From: Alphaproteobacteria bacterium
GTDB taxonomy: Bacteria; Pseudomonadota; Alphaproteobacteria; Rhizobiales; Rhizobiaceae
Reading direction: 5' to 3'
Assembly: GCA_024742485.1 (NCBI GenBank)
Contig: JANSYK010000002.1
Location: forward strand, 1,612,001-1,676,000
DNA length: 64,000 nucleotides
Each line of letters begins with the position of its first letter. Within the stretch, counting starts at the first letter, position 1. The notes under the pieces were generated by a model, which saw nothing but the letters and a program-made list of their open reading frames with translations, was not told the origin of the DNA and made no database searches. Positions 18,369 through 27,022 of the stretch are shown piece by piece. The translations under genes were made by a program, and so were the position numbers.

Positions 18369-20060
18369 TCACTCTGCCGCCTCCGGGGAAGACGTCGTGG
18401 CCATTCCGGCCTTTACGCGTCGTCCGTCATTGTAGATGGCTTTGATGATTGCGATACACTGCAGAACCATCACCACCGAGAACGGTAGCGCACCGATGAC
18501 CATCGCAGTCTGGATGGCTTTCAGGCCGCCAACCAGCAGAAGCGCCGCCACAACCGCACCGAGGGCAACGCCCCAGAAAATGATGTGCGGACGGGCCTTC
18601 GGTCCTTCATCGCCCGCCGCGTTGATCGTATTGACGATCAGCACGGCCGAGTCGGCGGTTGTCACCAGATAGGTCATCAACAGGACAACAATCATGAAGG
18701 CCATGGCCCAGGCGAGCCAGCTTGCAATCGGAGCAAGCATCAGATTGGTCATGGCGAAGATCTTGTCGCCATCCGGAACGGAGAAGATCTCGCCATCCTT
18801 GACGGTGTCGACTGCGCCGGATGCAACCTGGCCCAGGGTCAGGTCAATGGCGGTGCCACCGGCCCATGTGAACCAGACAAAACACATCAGCGAGGGAACA
18901 ATCATCGCGCCCAGGACAAACTCCCGGATGGTCCGGCCTTTGGATATGCGGGCCAGGAACAGCCCGACGAAAGGCGCAAATGCGATCCACCAGGCCCAGT
19001 AGAACACCGACCAGCCGCCCTGCCAGGCTTCCAGTTTTGTCGCGACACTGTCGGGATTGCCGTCGCCGCGCCAGACCTGGAAACTCATCTCCGGCAATGC
19101 GATCACATAGTCCCACAGACCGACAAACAGTGCTTTCAGGCCAAAGAAGGTCGACCCGAACAACAGGAAGAACGTCAACAGGGCGATGCTGAGCCCCATG
19201 TTCAGATTGGACAGCCATTTGATGCCCTTGCCGACGCCTGAAAGGGCGGACAGGGTCGAAGCCACCATGATGACCACAATCGCCACAAGAACCCCGGCCG
19301 TGTTTGCGGTGCCGGCTTCGTTGGTCAGGCCGCCAATCCCGATACGGGTCAGGCCTGACACGAACTGCTCGACACCGAATCCCAGCGTCTGCGCGACACC
19401 CAGGATTGTCGCGACGACAGCAACGATGTCGACCAGGTTGCCGGTTGACCCGGAGAGCTTGTCGCCAAACAACGGCGTCAGCGAAGAGCGCATCGTCAGG
19501 GGCAGTCCGCGGCGGTAACTGAAGAAGCCGAGCGCAAGTCCGGCGATCGCGTAGCACGCCCAGGCACCCAGGCCCCAATGAAGGAACGACCATTTATACG
19601 CCATGCGTATATTGTCGATATTGCCCGCATTGGTAATCCCCTGGATGACCTCCGGATTGTTGTTGAAATGATAGACAGGTTCGGCAACCGACCATGTCAG
19701 CATGCCGACGCCGATACCCGCTCCGAACATCATGGAGAACCAGGAAAAGTTGGAAAACTCCGGCTCGTCCGAATCCAGACCCAGTTTCAATCGGCCGCCG
19801 GCCGGCCAGATCGCCAGACCAATGCACACAAGAACAAACAGTGTGACCGTCCAGATGTACCAGGCGCCGAAGGACGACAGGATAAAGCTGTTGATACCGT
19901 TCAGAACCGCACCGGATTGTTCGGGAAAGGCGATGGCCCAGACCACGAGGCCCCCAATGAGGACCTTCGAGCAGATGGTCACGATATGGCTGAATCCCCG
20001 ATAGAATCCGCTATCCGCCGTTGCGATAGGTAGCTCTGTTAATGCAGGTTTGACAGCCAT
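18369..20060 (-). CDS. BCCT-family betaine/choline/carnitine transporter
   Basis: The open frame reaches 20135, but ATG 20060 has a strong SD (GGAGGGG six bases upstream) and gives 563 aa. About 12 transmembrane helices are visible, with the family's glycine stretch GAGIGVGMLTWSVAEP and the tryptophan-rich WAWWIAFAPFVGLFLARISKGRTIREF. It should import a quaternary ammonium compound with Na+ or H+. The divergent LysR gene and the downstream ProX-type gene form a betaine or osmolyte locus. There is no long cytoplasmic C-terminal extension of the osmosensing type. Confidence 0.92.
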   Translation of the reverse strand: MAVKPALTELPIATADSGFYRGFSHIVTICSKVLIGGLVVWAIAFPEQSGAVLNGINSFILSSFGAWYIWTVTLFVLVCIGLAIWPAGGRLKLGLDSDEPEFSNFSWFSMMFGAGIGVGMLTWSVAEPVYHFNNNPEVIQGITNAGNIDNIRMAYKWSFLHWGLGAWACYAIAGLALGFFSYRRGLPLTMRSSLTPLFGDKLSGSTGNLVDIVAVVATILGVAQTLGFGVEQFVSGLTRIGIGGLTNEAGTANTAGVLVAIVVIMVASTLSALSGVGKGIKWLSNLNMGLSIALLTFFLLFGSTFFGLKALFVGLWDYVIALPEMSFQVWRGDGNPDSVATKLEAWQGGWSVFYWAWWIAFAPFVGLFLARISKGRTIREFVLGAMIVPSLMCFVWFTWAGGTAIDLTLGQVASGAVDTVKDGEIFSVPDGDKIFAMTNLMLAPIASWLAWAMAFMIVVLLMTYLVTTADSAVLIVNTINAAGDEGPKARPHIIFWGVALGAVVAALLLVGGLKAIQTAMVIGALPFSVVMVLQCIAIIKAIYNDGRRVKAGMATTSSPEAAE

Positions 20061-20178
20061 CAGCCCCTCCCAAGGCGCAGTTCGTGCCATTCGCAAATTT
20101 GCGATGACATTCGGTAGAGTAATCCCAGATGACACAGTATGTTATGGTTTCCTCAAAGTTTGCAGGGGCTGATTTGTA

Positions 20179-21123
20179 ATGAATGATATTAGTGTGTCTA
20201 ATGCCAAATTTTATCAAAACCTTTCAGGGCTCTATGTTTTTCATCTTGTTGCCCGTCACGGCAATTTCACCGATGCCGCCGAGGCAATGGGTCAGACACA
20301 GTCATCGATATCGCAACGAATCAAGGGACTGGAAACGGAATTGGGGGTCGTTCTGTTCAAGCGCGAACATCGCGGCGTGGCGCTGACAAATGAGGGCATG
20401 CGTTTGCTCAATACCGTTTCTCCGGCGATGGCACAGATGCAGAATTCCGTGTCTGCTCTCCTCGATCGCAAACTCAAGCCAAAAGTGCGGATATCCGCGG
20501 ATTTTGCCTTTTCCACATTCTGGCTTCTGCCGCGTCTGTCCCAGTTGCGATCCGAATTGAATGACGAGGTGGAGATTCAGATTTTGGCCTCACTGGTTCC
20601 GCCGCAGGACAATGCCGATGATTGTGACATCACCATTCATGTCGGGCCCAGTGACCTCCTGAAGAAGGGAGACACCATGTTGTTGCAGGAGCAGGTGGTG
20701 GCCGTTTGCAGTCCTGATTTCCTGCAGAAAAATGGTCCGTTTTCCTCGTCCAGGGATTTGCTGAACACGCAACTGATCAGCCTGTCTCGCCCGCCATCCG
20801 CGGAGTGGCAAACCTGGCAAGGCTGGTTTGGCAGCCTTGGTATTGAGGACCATCGAACCCACAATTACATGAGCTTCAACAACTACGACATGGTAACCCA
20901 GGCTGCGGTCGCGGGCGAGGGTGTCGCACTGGGGTGGCTCGGACTGATCGATGGTCTGTTGACCCGAGGGTCGCTGGTTCAGGCCACTGAAGACGTTGTT
21001 GCCAGCGATGCCGGTTACATCATGTCGCGGGACCAGGACAGCATGCGACCGGCGCCGCACAGTGTCTTCGACTGGATCGCACGGCAGGTTGATGTCTCGG
21101 CGCTCAGATGGCTGACCGTCTGA
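20179..21123 (+). CDS. LysR-family transcriptional regulator
   Basis: 314 aa. The N-terminal winged HTH is clear (LYVFHLVARHGNFTDAAEAMGQTQSSISQRIKGLETELGVVLFKREHRG), followed by a periplasmic-binding-protein-like effector domain. The domain layout and closing segment resemble the GcvA-like subgroup. It is divergent from the BCCT gene with about 118 bp between them, the usual arrangement for a LysR regulator and its target. The inducer is unknown, perhaps a betaine metabolite. Confidence 0.9.
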   Translation: MNDISVSNAKFYQNLSGLYVFHLVARHGNFTDAAEAMGQTQSSISQRIKGLETELGVVLFKREHRGVALTNEGMRLLNTVSPAMAQMQNSVSALLDRKLKPKVRISADFAFSTFWLLPRLSQLRSELNDEVEIQILASLVPPQDNADDCDITIHVGPSDLLKKGDTMLLQEQVVAVCSPDFLQKNGPFSSSRDLLNTQLISLSRPPSAEWQTWQGWFGSLGIEDHRTHNYMSFNNYDMVTQAAVAGEGVALGWLGLIDGLLTRGSLVQATEDVVASDAGYIMSRDQDSMRPAPHSVFDWIARQVDVSALRWLTV

Positions 21124-21157
21124 TCATACGGCAATGAAGATCTGGTCCGTCACCGGT

Positions 21158-21592
21158 TCACTTTACCGTCATGCAGGTGCACATTGCCCGATGACTGACC
21201 TTTTGGGAAACGCTGCCCATCAGCAGACCGGCCACGCTACCCAACCCGCGACGGCCCATGACCACCATATCGGCCTTAACGGTTTCAATCAGATCCAGGA
21301 TGTCGGTCGCAGGGTCATGGCTGCCAACAACACTCTGCGCCGGTTTGCAACCTTCAGCCGCCGCAATATTTTCCGCTTCCTCGATCACTTTGCGACCCGC
21401 CTCGGCGATCTTGTCGGCATCCGGCTTGATCTCGACAGCGCCAGAGCCGACGGCAATGGCGGTCGTTTCAAGTTGCGGCGAGTGGACCAGGTGGATTTCG
21501 GATCCATATTTGCCCGCCAGATCACAGGCCAAAGACAAGGCGTGCTTGGCAGGCTCTGACCCGTCCACGGCAACAACAATACGTTCGAACAT
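21158..21592 (-). CDS. universal stress protein (UspA family)
   Basis: 144 aa from ATG 21592; upstream codons in the same frame do not look coding. The fold markers are the first strand and Asp (MFERIVVAVDGSEPAKHAL), the motif DMVVMGRRGLGSVAGLLMGSVSQKV with the G-x2-G-x9-G-S ATP-binding pattern, and the closing strand. ATP-binding Usp proteins are cytoplasmic stress proteins of unclear biochemical role. It is convergent with the LysR gene. Confidence 0.92.
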   Translation of the reverse strand: MFERIVVAVDGSEPAKHALSLACDLAGKYGSEIHLVHSPQLETTAIAVGSGAVEIKPDADKIAEAGRKVIEEAENIAAAEGCKPAQSVVGSHDPATDILDLIETVKADMVVMGRRGLGSVAGLLMGSVSQKVSHRAMCTCMTVK

Positions 21593-21913
21593 AGCAGTCA
21601 GCCTTTCTCGTGATGATGCACCAGTCTGGCATGGCGGCAGTGGCATCGGCTTGACGAAGGTCAATTCGCGGCGGCGGGTTTTGGCCGCAGAATTCAGGCG
21701 TTCCAGATCGTTTCACGTTGTGTCAGAAACGGGAAAACGGTGTTGGCCTTTGTTTTTGCTGATGCATACAGATTTCGCCGATTCCGTCAAAACCTGAAGT
21801 GCTCTGGTGAACGCCTGATGTCTCCTCTTGTCGATGGGCAAGGCCATGTTCTGTTTGCAAAATGCGCAAGAATGGACGTGTAGACGCATGGGGCATTTAT
21901 TCCCTGACACCCT

Positions 21914-21933
21914 CCTGACAGAACGTTGTCAGG
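21914..21933. repeat. inverted repeat, 7-bp arms
   Basis: CCTGACA-N6-TGTCAGG is a perfect inverted repeat in the intergenic region. No T-run follows on either side, so an operator is more likely than a terminator. Confidence 0.45.
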
Positions 21934-21972
21934 ATACCCTCGGATGGTGCCTTTACCCGCGTCCCGGCTTCC

Positions 21973-21996
21973 TCAATGTTACGAGCATAACATTGA
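21973..21996. repeat. inverted repeat, 9-bp arms
   Basis: TCAATGTTA-N6-TAACATTGA is a perfect 24-bp dyad. The symmetry and length suit a dimeric regulator; no T-run follows. It lies about 195 bp before the EgtB-EgtD start. Confidence 0.5.
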
Positions 21997-22002
21997 AGTG
22001 AT

Positions 22003-22025
22003 GGGACGCCGCCGTGCGGGCGCCC
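22003..22025 (+). terminator. possible terminator hairpin
   Basis: GGG-A-CGCC and GGCG-CCC form a GC-rich stem with a one-base bulge and an eight-base loop, followed by TATTTCC. It could end a short plus-strand transcript starting near 21930-21970. The T-tract is weak. Confidence 0.3.
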
Positions 22026-22080
22026 TATTTCCTGCCCATGCTGATCCGCGGCAAATCGTTCTTAATGTAAATGAATCAAA

Positions 22081-22111
22081 GACTCAGCCACTACGCGTAA
22101 GCGTCTGAGTC
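22081..22111 (+). repeat. bulged hairpin with a GTAA tetraloop upstream of egtB-egtD
   Basis: GACTCAG (22081-22087) pairs with CTGAGTC (22105-22111); inside it ACGC (22093-22096) pairs with GCGT (22101-22104) around the GNRA-type loop GTAA, leaving a five-base bulge CCACT. It ends 80 bases before the egtB-egtD ATG and is followed by an A-rich single-stranded stretch. It may be a leader structure or an operator. Confidence 0.4.
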
Positions 22112-22191
22112 AAAACCAAAAATATGGAGAGGTGATTCAAATCAAAACGGCCTGACACCCTGAACAGGAATTTGATCGAGGATATCAACCC

Positions 22192-24435
22192 ATGACGCCC
22201 CAACGACATGCCGCCACTGCCGTTCAAGGCAAAATCGAATTTTATGACGTCACCCGCGCCCGCAGCGAGGCGCTGGTCAAAGGGCTGACGCCCGAGGACA
22301 TGACGCTGCAATCCATGGAGGATGCCAGCCCCGCAAAATGGCACCTGGCCCACACGAGCTGGTTCTTCGAGGAATTCATTTTGAAGCCGCGCGTTGCCGG
22401 CTATGTCTCGCCGGACGAGCGCTTCGCCTTCCTCTTCAACTCCTATTATGTCCAGGCCGGTCCGCGCCACATGCGCTCCAAGCGCGGCATGATTTCGCGG
22501 CCGGATGTCACGGAGGTGCACGCCTATCGCACTCATGTGGACTCGGCCATGCGCAGCCTGCTGGCGGAGATCCGGGACGATGCTGAGGAGATCGGCGACC
22601 TTGCCGAACTCGGTTGCCATCACGAGATGCAGCATCAGGAATTGCTGGTCACGGACCTGCTGCATGCGTTGTCCCATAATCCGCTGATGCCGGCCTATCG
22701 CGCACCGGAGCCGATCAAGCTTTCGGTCGAACAACCCCTAGGGTGGATCGACCATGAGGGCGGGCTGGTTGAGACCGGTCATGGCGGCGATGGCTTTGCC
22801 TATGATTGCGAGGGACCGCGTCACAAGAGCTGGCTCGATCCGTTCCGGCTGGCCTCGCGGCCGGTAAGCAATCGCGACTGGATCGGTTTCATCGAGGATG
22901 GCGGTTATGACACCGCCACACTCTGGCTTTCCGATGGCTGGTCCCGCAGCCAGCGCGAGGGCTGGGATGCGCCGCTTTACTGGTGGCGGCAGGACGACCA
23001 GTGGTGGAGCTATTCGTTGCGCGGCCCGCAGCCAGTCAATCTCGACGCACCGGTCGTTCATGTCAGCTATTACGAGGCCGATGCTTTCGCCCGCTGGGCC
23101 GGCAAGCGGCTGCCCAGTGAAGCCGAATGGGAAGTGGTGGCGCGCGAGCGACCGATTCGCGGCAATTTCCTTGAGGATGGAAACTACCGTCCGATGCCTG
23201 CCGACATCCGGTCAAAGAAAGCTGACGCCGAGACCGGCGAACAGTTTTGGGGCGACGTCTGGGAATGGACCCAGAGCCCGTTCACGCCCTATCCCGGGTT
23301 CCGTCCACCGGAAGGGGCGATCGGCGAATACAATGGCAAGTTCATGGCCAACCAGTACGTTTTGCGCGGCGGGTCGTGCGCCACGCCCCTGGCGCAGATG
23401 CGTGCCTCCTACCGCACCTTTTTCTACCCCCATCAGCGCTGGCAGATGCTGGGGCTGCGGCTGGCAGATGACGGCCCGGGCGGCGGTGGCGGCAAGGCCA
23501 CCGCGAGCGCAATGGCAACAGGCGAGGGCGGTTTCGCCGGATCGATCCTTGCCGGGCTGAAGGCCGAGCAGAAGACCATCGAAAGCAAATGGTTCTATGA
23601 CGCCGCCGGATCACAGCTATTCGACCGGATCACCGCGCTGGAGGAATATTACCCGACCCGCACGGAAACCGGCATCTTGAAGAACCGGGCGGCGGAACTG
23701 GCGGAGCGAACACCGGAAGGAGCCGCGCTGGTCGAGATTGGCAGCGGCTCGTCGGTCAAGACACGACTGCTGCTCGATACACTGCCGCATCTGTCCACCT
23801 ATGTGCCGGTCGATATCTCCGCCGAACATCTGAACGCGGCGGCCGGTCGGTTGGCAGACGATTATGACGCGTTGGATGTGCAGCCATTGGTGGCTGATTT
23901 CACGCAGGATTTCGCCTTGCCCGAGGCGACGCGAGCCGTGCCGAAACTGCTGTTCTTTCCCGGATCGACCCTGGGCAACTTCGAAGTCGATGCGGGGATT
24001 GCATTGATGAAACGGTTGCGGCGCATCGACAATGTGAGTGCGTTCATTATCGGCTTTGATCTCGTCAAGCAGCGCGATGTGCTGCTCAAGGCCTATGATG
24101 ACAGCGAAGGCGTGACGGCGGCGTTCAACCTCAACCTGTTGACCCGCATCAACCGTGAACTCGGTGCCGATTTCGATCTCGACGGTTTCCGCCACAAGGC
24201 GCGCTGGCGGGAGCCCGAAAGCCGCATCGAGATGCATCTTGTCAGCCGCACCAGTCAGCAGGTGACGATTGCCGGCGAAACGATCGATTTTGCCGAGGGC
24301 GAGACGATCCACACGGAGAATTCGCACAAATACACGCCGGAGCGCTTTGAAAAGCTCGCCGCCGACGCCGGCTGGACCATGGCCGAGCTGTGGACCGATG
24401 CAAAAAGCCATTTTGGTGTGGCGGTGCTGACCTGA
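22192..24435 (+). CDS. egtB-egtD: ergothioneine biosynthesis fusion: EgtB sulfoxide synthase + EgtD histidine methyltransferase
   Basis: 747 aa that join two usually separate enzymes. Residues about 15-160 are the DinB-type domain of EgtB with iron-ligand histidines (HLAHTSW with H51/H54 and GCHHEMQHQE with H144-x3-H148-x-E150). Residues about 185-425 are the formylglycine-enzyme-like domain (VSYYEADAFARWAGKRLPSEAEWE, ending LRGGSC ... RWQMLGLRLA). After a short Gly/Ala linker (GPGGGGGKATASA), residues about 450-747 are EgtD: YDAAGSQLFDRITALEEYYPTRTE, the SAM motif LVEIGSGSSVKT and a C-terminal substrate lid. EgtD makes hercynine from histidine and SAM; EgtB then adds the sulfur with O2 and a thiol. 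Fungal Egt1 has the opposite domain order. No egtA, egtC or egtE is nearby. Confidence 0.93.
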   Translation: MTPQRHAATAVQGKIEFYDVTRARSEALVKGLTPEDMTLQSMEDASPAKWHLAHTSWFFEEFILKPRVAGYVSPDERFAFLFNSYYVQAGPRHMRSKRGMISRPDVTEVHAYRTHVDSAMRSLLAEIRDDAEEIGDLAELGCHHEMQHQELLVTDLLHALSHNPLMPAYRAPEPIKLSVEQPLGWIDHEGGLVETGHGGDGFAYDCEGPRHKSWLDPFRLASRPVSNRDWIGFIEDGGYDTATLWLSDGWSRSQREGWDAPLYWWRQDDQWWSYSLRGPQPVNLDAPVVHVSYYEADAFARWAGKRLPSEAEWEVVARERPIRGNFLEDGNYRPMPADIRSKKADAETGEQFWGDVWEWTQSPFTPYPGFRPPEGAIGEYNGKFMANQYVLRGGSCATPLAQMRASYRTFFYPHQRWQMLGLRLADDGPGGGGGKATASAMATGEGGFAGSILAGLKAEQKTIESKWFYDAAGSQLFDRITALEEYYPTRTETGILKNRAAELAERTPEGAALVEIGSGSSVKTRLLLDTLPHLSTYVPVDISAEHLNAAAGRLADDYDALDVQPLVADFTQDFALPEATRAVPKLLFFPGSTLGNFEVDAGIALMKRLRRIDNVSAFIIGFDLVKQRDVLLKAYDDSEGVTAAFNLNLLTRINRELGADFDLDGFRHKARWREPESRIEMHLVSRTSQQVTIAGETIDFAEGETIHTENSHKYTPERFEKLAADAGWTMAELWTDAKSHFGVAVLT

Positions 24436-24471
24436 CTTGTAACGTTTGACGGGGTTGGTACCGTCTTGTAT

Positions 24472-24507
24472 GCCGGCGATCCGCAGGGGTCGCCGGTGTT
24501 TTCGTTT
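24472..24507 (+). terminator. rho-independent terminator after egtB-egtD
   Basis: CCGGCGA (24473-24479) and TCGCCGG (24490-24496) form a perfect 7-bp stem with a 10-base loop, followed by TGTTTTCGTTTT. It lies 37 bases after the egtB-egtD stop. Confidence 0.75.
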
Positions 24508-24560
24508 TCCGGCGTCCGAAACCATGTGCGCCTCCAAACGCGTCTGATTGCTTGACTACC

Positions 24561-24588
24561 GTTAGTTAGTGATTAATTACTAACTAAC
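24561..24588. promoter_or_regulatory. palindromic operator of the cytochrome c'-like/TetR operon
   Basis: GTTAGTTAGT-N8-ACTAACTAAC is a perfect inverted repeat with 10-bp arms, 25 bp before the first gene. A possible -35 box TTGACT lies at 24552-24557, so the palindrome overlaps the -10 region. Since the third gene of the operon encodes a TetR protein, this is very likely its own operator and the operon is autorepressed. Confidence 0.75.
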
Positions 24589-24613
24589 AGATCATTGTGA
24601 GAAGGATGCAATC

Positions 24614-25093
24614 ATGTACAGGCTCGGTTGGTTGCTTAGCGGCGTGTTGGCTGTGGTCATTGCGGCGATGACCTATTTCTTAGTCTTGCCCGGCGGAACC
24701 AAAAAGGCTGAAGACGGACGCGCCATCATCGTGCTCGCACCTTCGGAACGGGACTTTGTCCTGGCCGAAATGCGGGGCTTTCTGGAAACCCTGGAAACCC
24801 TGGAGGCCATGACCATCGGGCTCGCCGATCGGGATATGCCGAAAGTGGCCACCAGCGCGCGCAGCCGCGGCCTGGAGAACGAGGGCGATGCACCGGCATC
24901 GATCGTTGCAAAGCTGCCATGGGCCTTCAAATCGCTGGCGATGGACACCCATCGGGCCTTCGATACGCTTGCCGCACAGGCCGAGCAGGGCGCCGACCGG
25001 CAGGCCATTCTGTCCGGGCTGGGCGGCCTGATGAACAAATGCACCACCTGCCACGCCGGTTACCGGTTCGATGTTGAAAGCGAGGTGAAATGA
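24614..25093 (+). CDS. membrane-anchored cytochrome c'-like protein
   Basis: 159 aa. Residues 5-26 are an uncleaved or cleavable membrane anchor (LGWLLSGVLAVVIAAMTYFLVL). The exported part is helical and ends with one c-type haem site, KCTTCHAGYRF (C143, C146, H147), at the very C-terminus, the hallmark of the four-helix cytochrome c' type. Such cytochromes bind gases like NO or take part in electron transfer. First gene of a three-gene operon with four-base overlaps; its regulation by the TetR gene downstream is supported by the palindrome upstream. Confidence 0.75.
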   Translation: MYRLGWLLSGVLAVVIAAMTYFLVLPGGTKKAEDGRAIIVLAPSERDFVLAEMRGFLETLETLEAMTIGLADRDMPKVATSARSRGLENEGDAPASIVAKLPWAFKSLAMDTHRAFDTLAAQAEQGADRQAILSGLGGLMNKCTTCHAGYRFDVESEVK

Positions 25094-25509
25094 CGGACTT
25101 GACCAAACCATCCGGCGCCCGGCCGCGACTGGCCACAGCCGCCGCCATCATTGCCCTCCTGTTCGGTGCACTCACGGTAATGTCCGGCGGCGCGGTGATT
25201 TTCAACCTGGGCCAGGCGCAGCAGGCGGCTGGTCAATATCTGCCCTTCGTGGTGTGGTTCAACTTCCTTGCGGGCTTTGCCTATATTCTGGCCGGCATCG
25301 GGCTTTTCATGTGGCGGCGCTGGGCGGTGATCCTGTCGATGATCATCGCCATGGCAACGTTGGTGACCTTCGCCGTGTTCGGCCTGCAGGTACTCATGGG
25401 TGCGGCTTACGAACCGCGCACCATCGGCGCCATGGTTCTACGAAGCGGCCTGTGGGTGATCATCGCCTTGCTTGCGCGGGCATCATGGAAAAAACAGGCA
25501 GGCCAATGA
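25090..25509 (+). CDS. small four-helix membrane protein of unknown function
   Basis: 139 aa with four predicted transmembrane helices (about residues 14-37, 50-70, 76-98 and 113-132). No functional motif is seen. Its start overlaps the stop of the cytochrome c'-like gene (ATGA) and its stop overlaps the TetR start, so it is tightly coupled to both. It may be a membrane partner of the cytochrome. Confidence 0.72.
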   Translation: MTDLTKPSGARPRLATAAAIIALLFGALTVMSGGAVIFNLGQAQQAAGQYLPFVVWFNFLAGFAYILAGIGLFMWRRWAVILSMIIAMATLVTFAVFGLQVLMGAAYEPRTIGAMVLRSGLWVIIALLARASWKKQAGQ

Positions 25510-26114
25510 AGCAAGCACGAACCCGAAAGAGCGCCGAGGCCCGACGGGTGGAAATCGTCGATGCCGCGCTGCGCCTGACGGCCGAGATCGGCCCGGACCG
25601 GCTGACGACGGAAAGGCTGGCGGCCGAAATCGGCCTGTCGCAGCCCGGCATCTTTCGCCATTTCCCCACCAAGGCGGATATCTGGAAAGCGGTGGCCGCG
25701 CACATTGCCGAGATGCTGCGCGAAAACGCTGTGCGTCATACCGGTGACGAGGCGGAACCGGCCGAACGCGTGCAAAACCTGGTCGTCAGGCAACTGACGT
25801 TCCTTGCAGCCACACCTGCGATACCGGCCATCCTGTTTTCCCGGGAGCTGCATGCGGATAATGAGGAGTTGCGGTCTTTTTTTGTCGGACTGATGGCAAA
25901 TCTGCACCAGCATTTTTCCGCCCTGATCGCAGCGGAAATTGAGGCTGGCCGATTCGACGAAAACCTTGATCCCGATGACGCGGCAATGCTTGTTCTGGCA
26001 CTCATTCAGGGCCTTGCAATGCGGTGGTCGCTCAACGCCCGTGACTTCGATCTGGCCAGGGAGGGCGCACGGTTGCTGAAAATCCAGCTGGACGGGTTCC
26101 GGCCGAAACGCTGA
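25506..26114 (+). CDS. TetR-family repressor, third gene of the cytochrome c'-like operon
   Basis: ATG 25506 gives 202 aa and overlaps the upstream stop by four bases. The HTH is at residues about 16-60 (DAALRLTAEIGPDRLTTERLAAEIGLSQPGIFRHFPTKADIWKAV). The C-terminal domain resembles that of TetR proteins with a TetR_C_11-like ending. It is the likely ligand of the 10-bp-arm palindrome at 24561-24588 and so represses its own operon. Confidence 0.9.
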   Translation: MKQARTRKSAEARRVEIVDAALRLTAEIGPDRLTTERLAAEIGLSQPGIFRHFPTKADIWKAVAAHIAEMLRENAVRHTGDEAEPAERVQNLVVRQLTFLAATPAIPAILFSRELHADNEELRSFFVGLMANLHQHFSALIAAEIEAGRFDENLDPDDAAMLVLALIQGLAMRWSLNARDFDLAREGARLLKIQLDGFRPKR

Positions 26115-26403
26115 CACATGTCATAGTGAGCGAAATGCCGCAGCGCCGAGCGACCCGTGGCTGTTGCAATACGCCGGGCCTCTGTTACAAGCACCCCATG
26201 CGACTTCACGCCCACCGGGCAGACAATCCACGACCCCCACCGCCGATCGCCCATTGAGAGTGCACAGCGCTGTCCCGATGATGCCGCGCGGCGGGTCGTT
26301 GGATGTATTGCGCCTGTCATCAATCATGCCCCAATTCGCTCTGCAGTCGCGGCGAACTTGCGGACAGATGCGATGCGGTGAAAGAGAAACGAGGAATGAA
26401 ACG

Positions 26404-26802
26404 ATGAGTAACACGCAATCACCGGCCAGGGACCTTGACGCACCGGCAACATTTGGCGCCCGGGTGCTCGCGGCGCGAAGGGCGCAGGGTTTTGACCGGG
26501 AGAGGCTGGCCACCAAGCTCGGCGTCACGCCCAAAACCATCGCCGGCTGGGAAGCCGACCGCGCGATGCCGCGGTCCAACAAGACGCAGATGCTGGCGGC
26601 GATGCTCAATGTGTCGCTGCGCTGGCTGTTGAGTGGGCGCAGCGAACTGGAAAGTGAAGGCATAACGGTTCCGCTTTCGGACAATGAGAGCAATCAGAGC
26701 ATTCGAACCATTTTGTCCGAGATGCGCGATCTGAAGAGTGAACTCACCGATTCCGCCCAGAAACTCACGCGTCTGGAACGGCGCCTGCAGGCGGCACTTT
26801 AG
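26404..26802 (+). CDS. XRE-family HTH protein with C-terminal coiled coil
   Basis: 132 aa. An HTH_3-type domain covers residues about 15-80 (GARVLAARRAQGFDRERLATKLGVTPKTIAGWEADRAMPRSNKTQMLAAMLNVSLRWLLSG), and the last 35 residues are a heptad-patterned coiled coil (ILSEMRDLKSELTDSAQKLTRLERRLQ) for dimerisation. SD GAGGAA precedes the ATG. The 289-bp gap upstream (26115-26403) shows nothing I can name. Target unknown. Confidence 0.85.
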   Translation: MSNTQSPARDLDAPATFGARVLAARRAQGFDRERLATKLGVTPKTIAGWEADRAMPRSNKTQMLAAMLNVSLRWLLSGRSELESEGITVPLSDNESNQSIRTILSEMRDLKSELTDSAQKLTRLERRLQAAL

Positions 26803-26811
26803 GCCCGAACA

Positions 26812-26833
26812 CTGTCCGGAACAGGCTTTTTTT
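26812..26833 (+). terminator. weak terminator after the XRE gene
   Basis: CTGT and ACAG form a short hairpin followed by GGC and seven T residues. The stem is short, but the T-run ten bases after the stop codon region makes a terminator plausible. Confidence 0.4.
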
Positions 26834-27022
26834 GCCTGGCGTCATTGTGGCCGCCCCAACCATGCGCTAGAACCGCGCCTGGTTGGCAGTCACCGAGGCG
26901 TCGCTGTCCCGAACGGGAAGCTAAAACTGCCATTGAAACCGACAGCATTTGACAGATCAGTCCAGTGCCGCGTCGTAAGTCAGCGACCAACGACAGTTCC
27001 GGCGGCACGTTGAGGACATGAC

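Larger units (their letters stand above)
21593..22191. other. 599-bp intergenic region with four inverted repeats
   Basis: No convincing gene was found between the universal stress protein and the EgtB-EgtD fusion; a 60-codon plus-strand frame at 21926-22108 has no SD and no family. The right half holds four hairpin-forming sequences in 200 bp, listed separately at 21914, 21973, 22003 and 22081. This density is unusual for a simple promoter region and leaves room for a small RNA or a structured leader. Confidence 0.5.
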
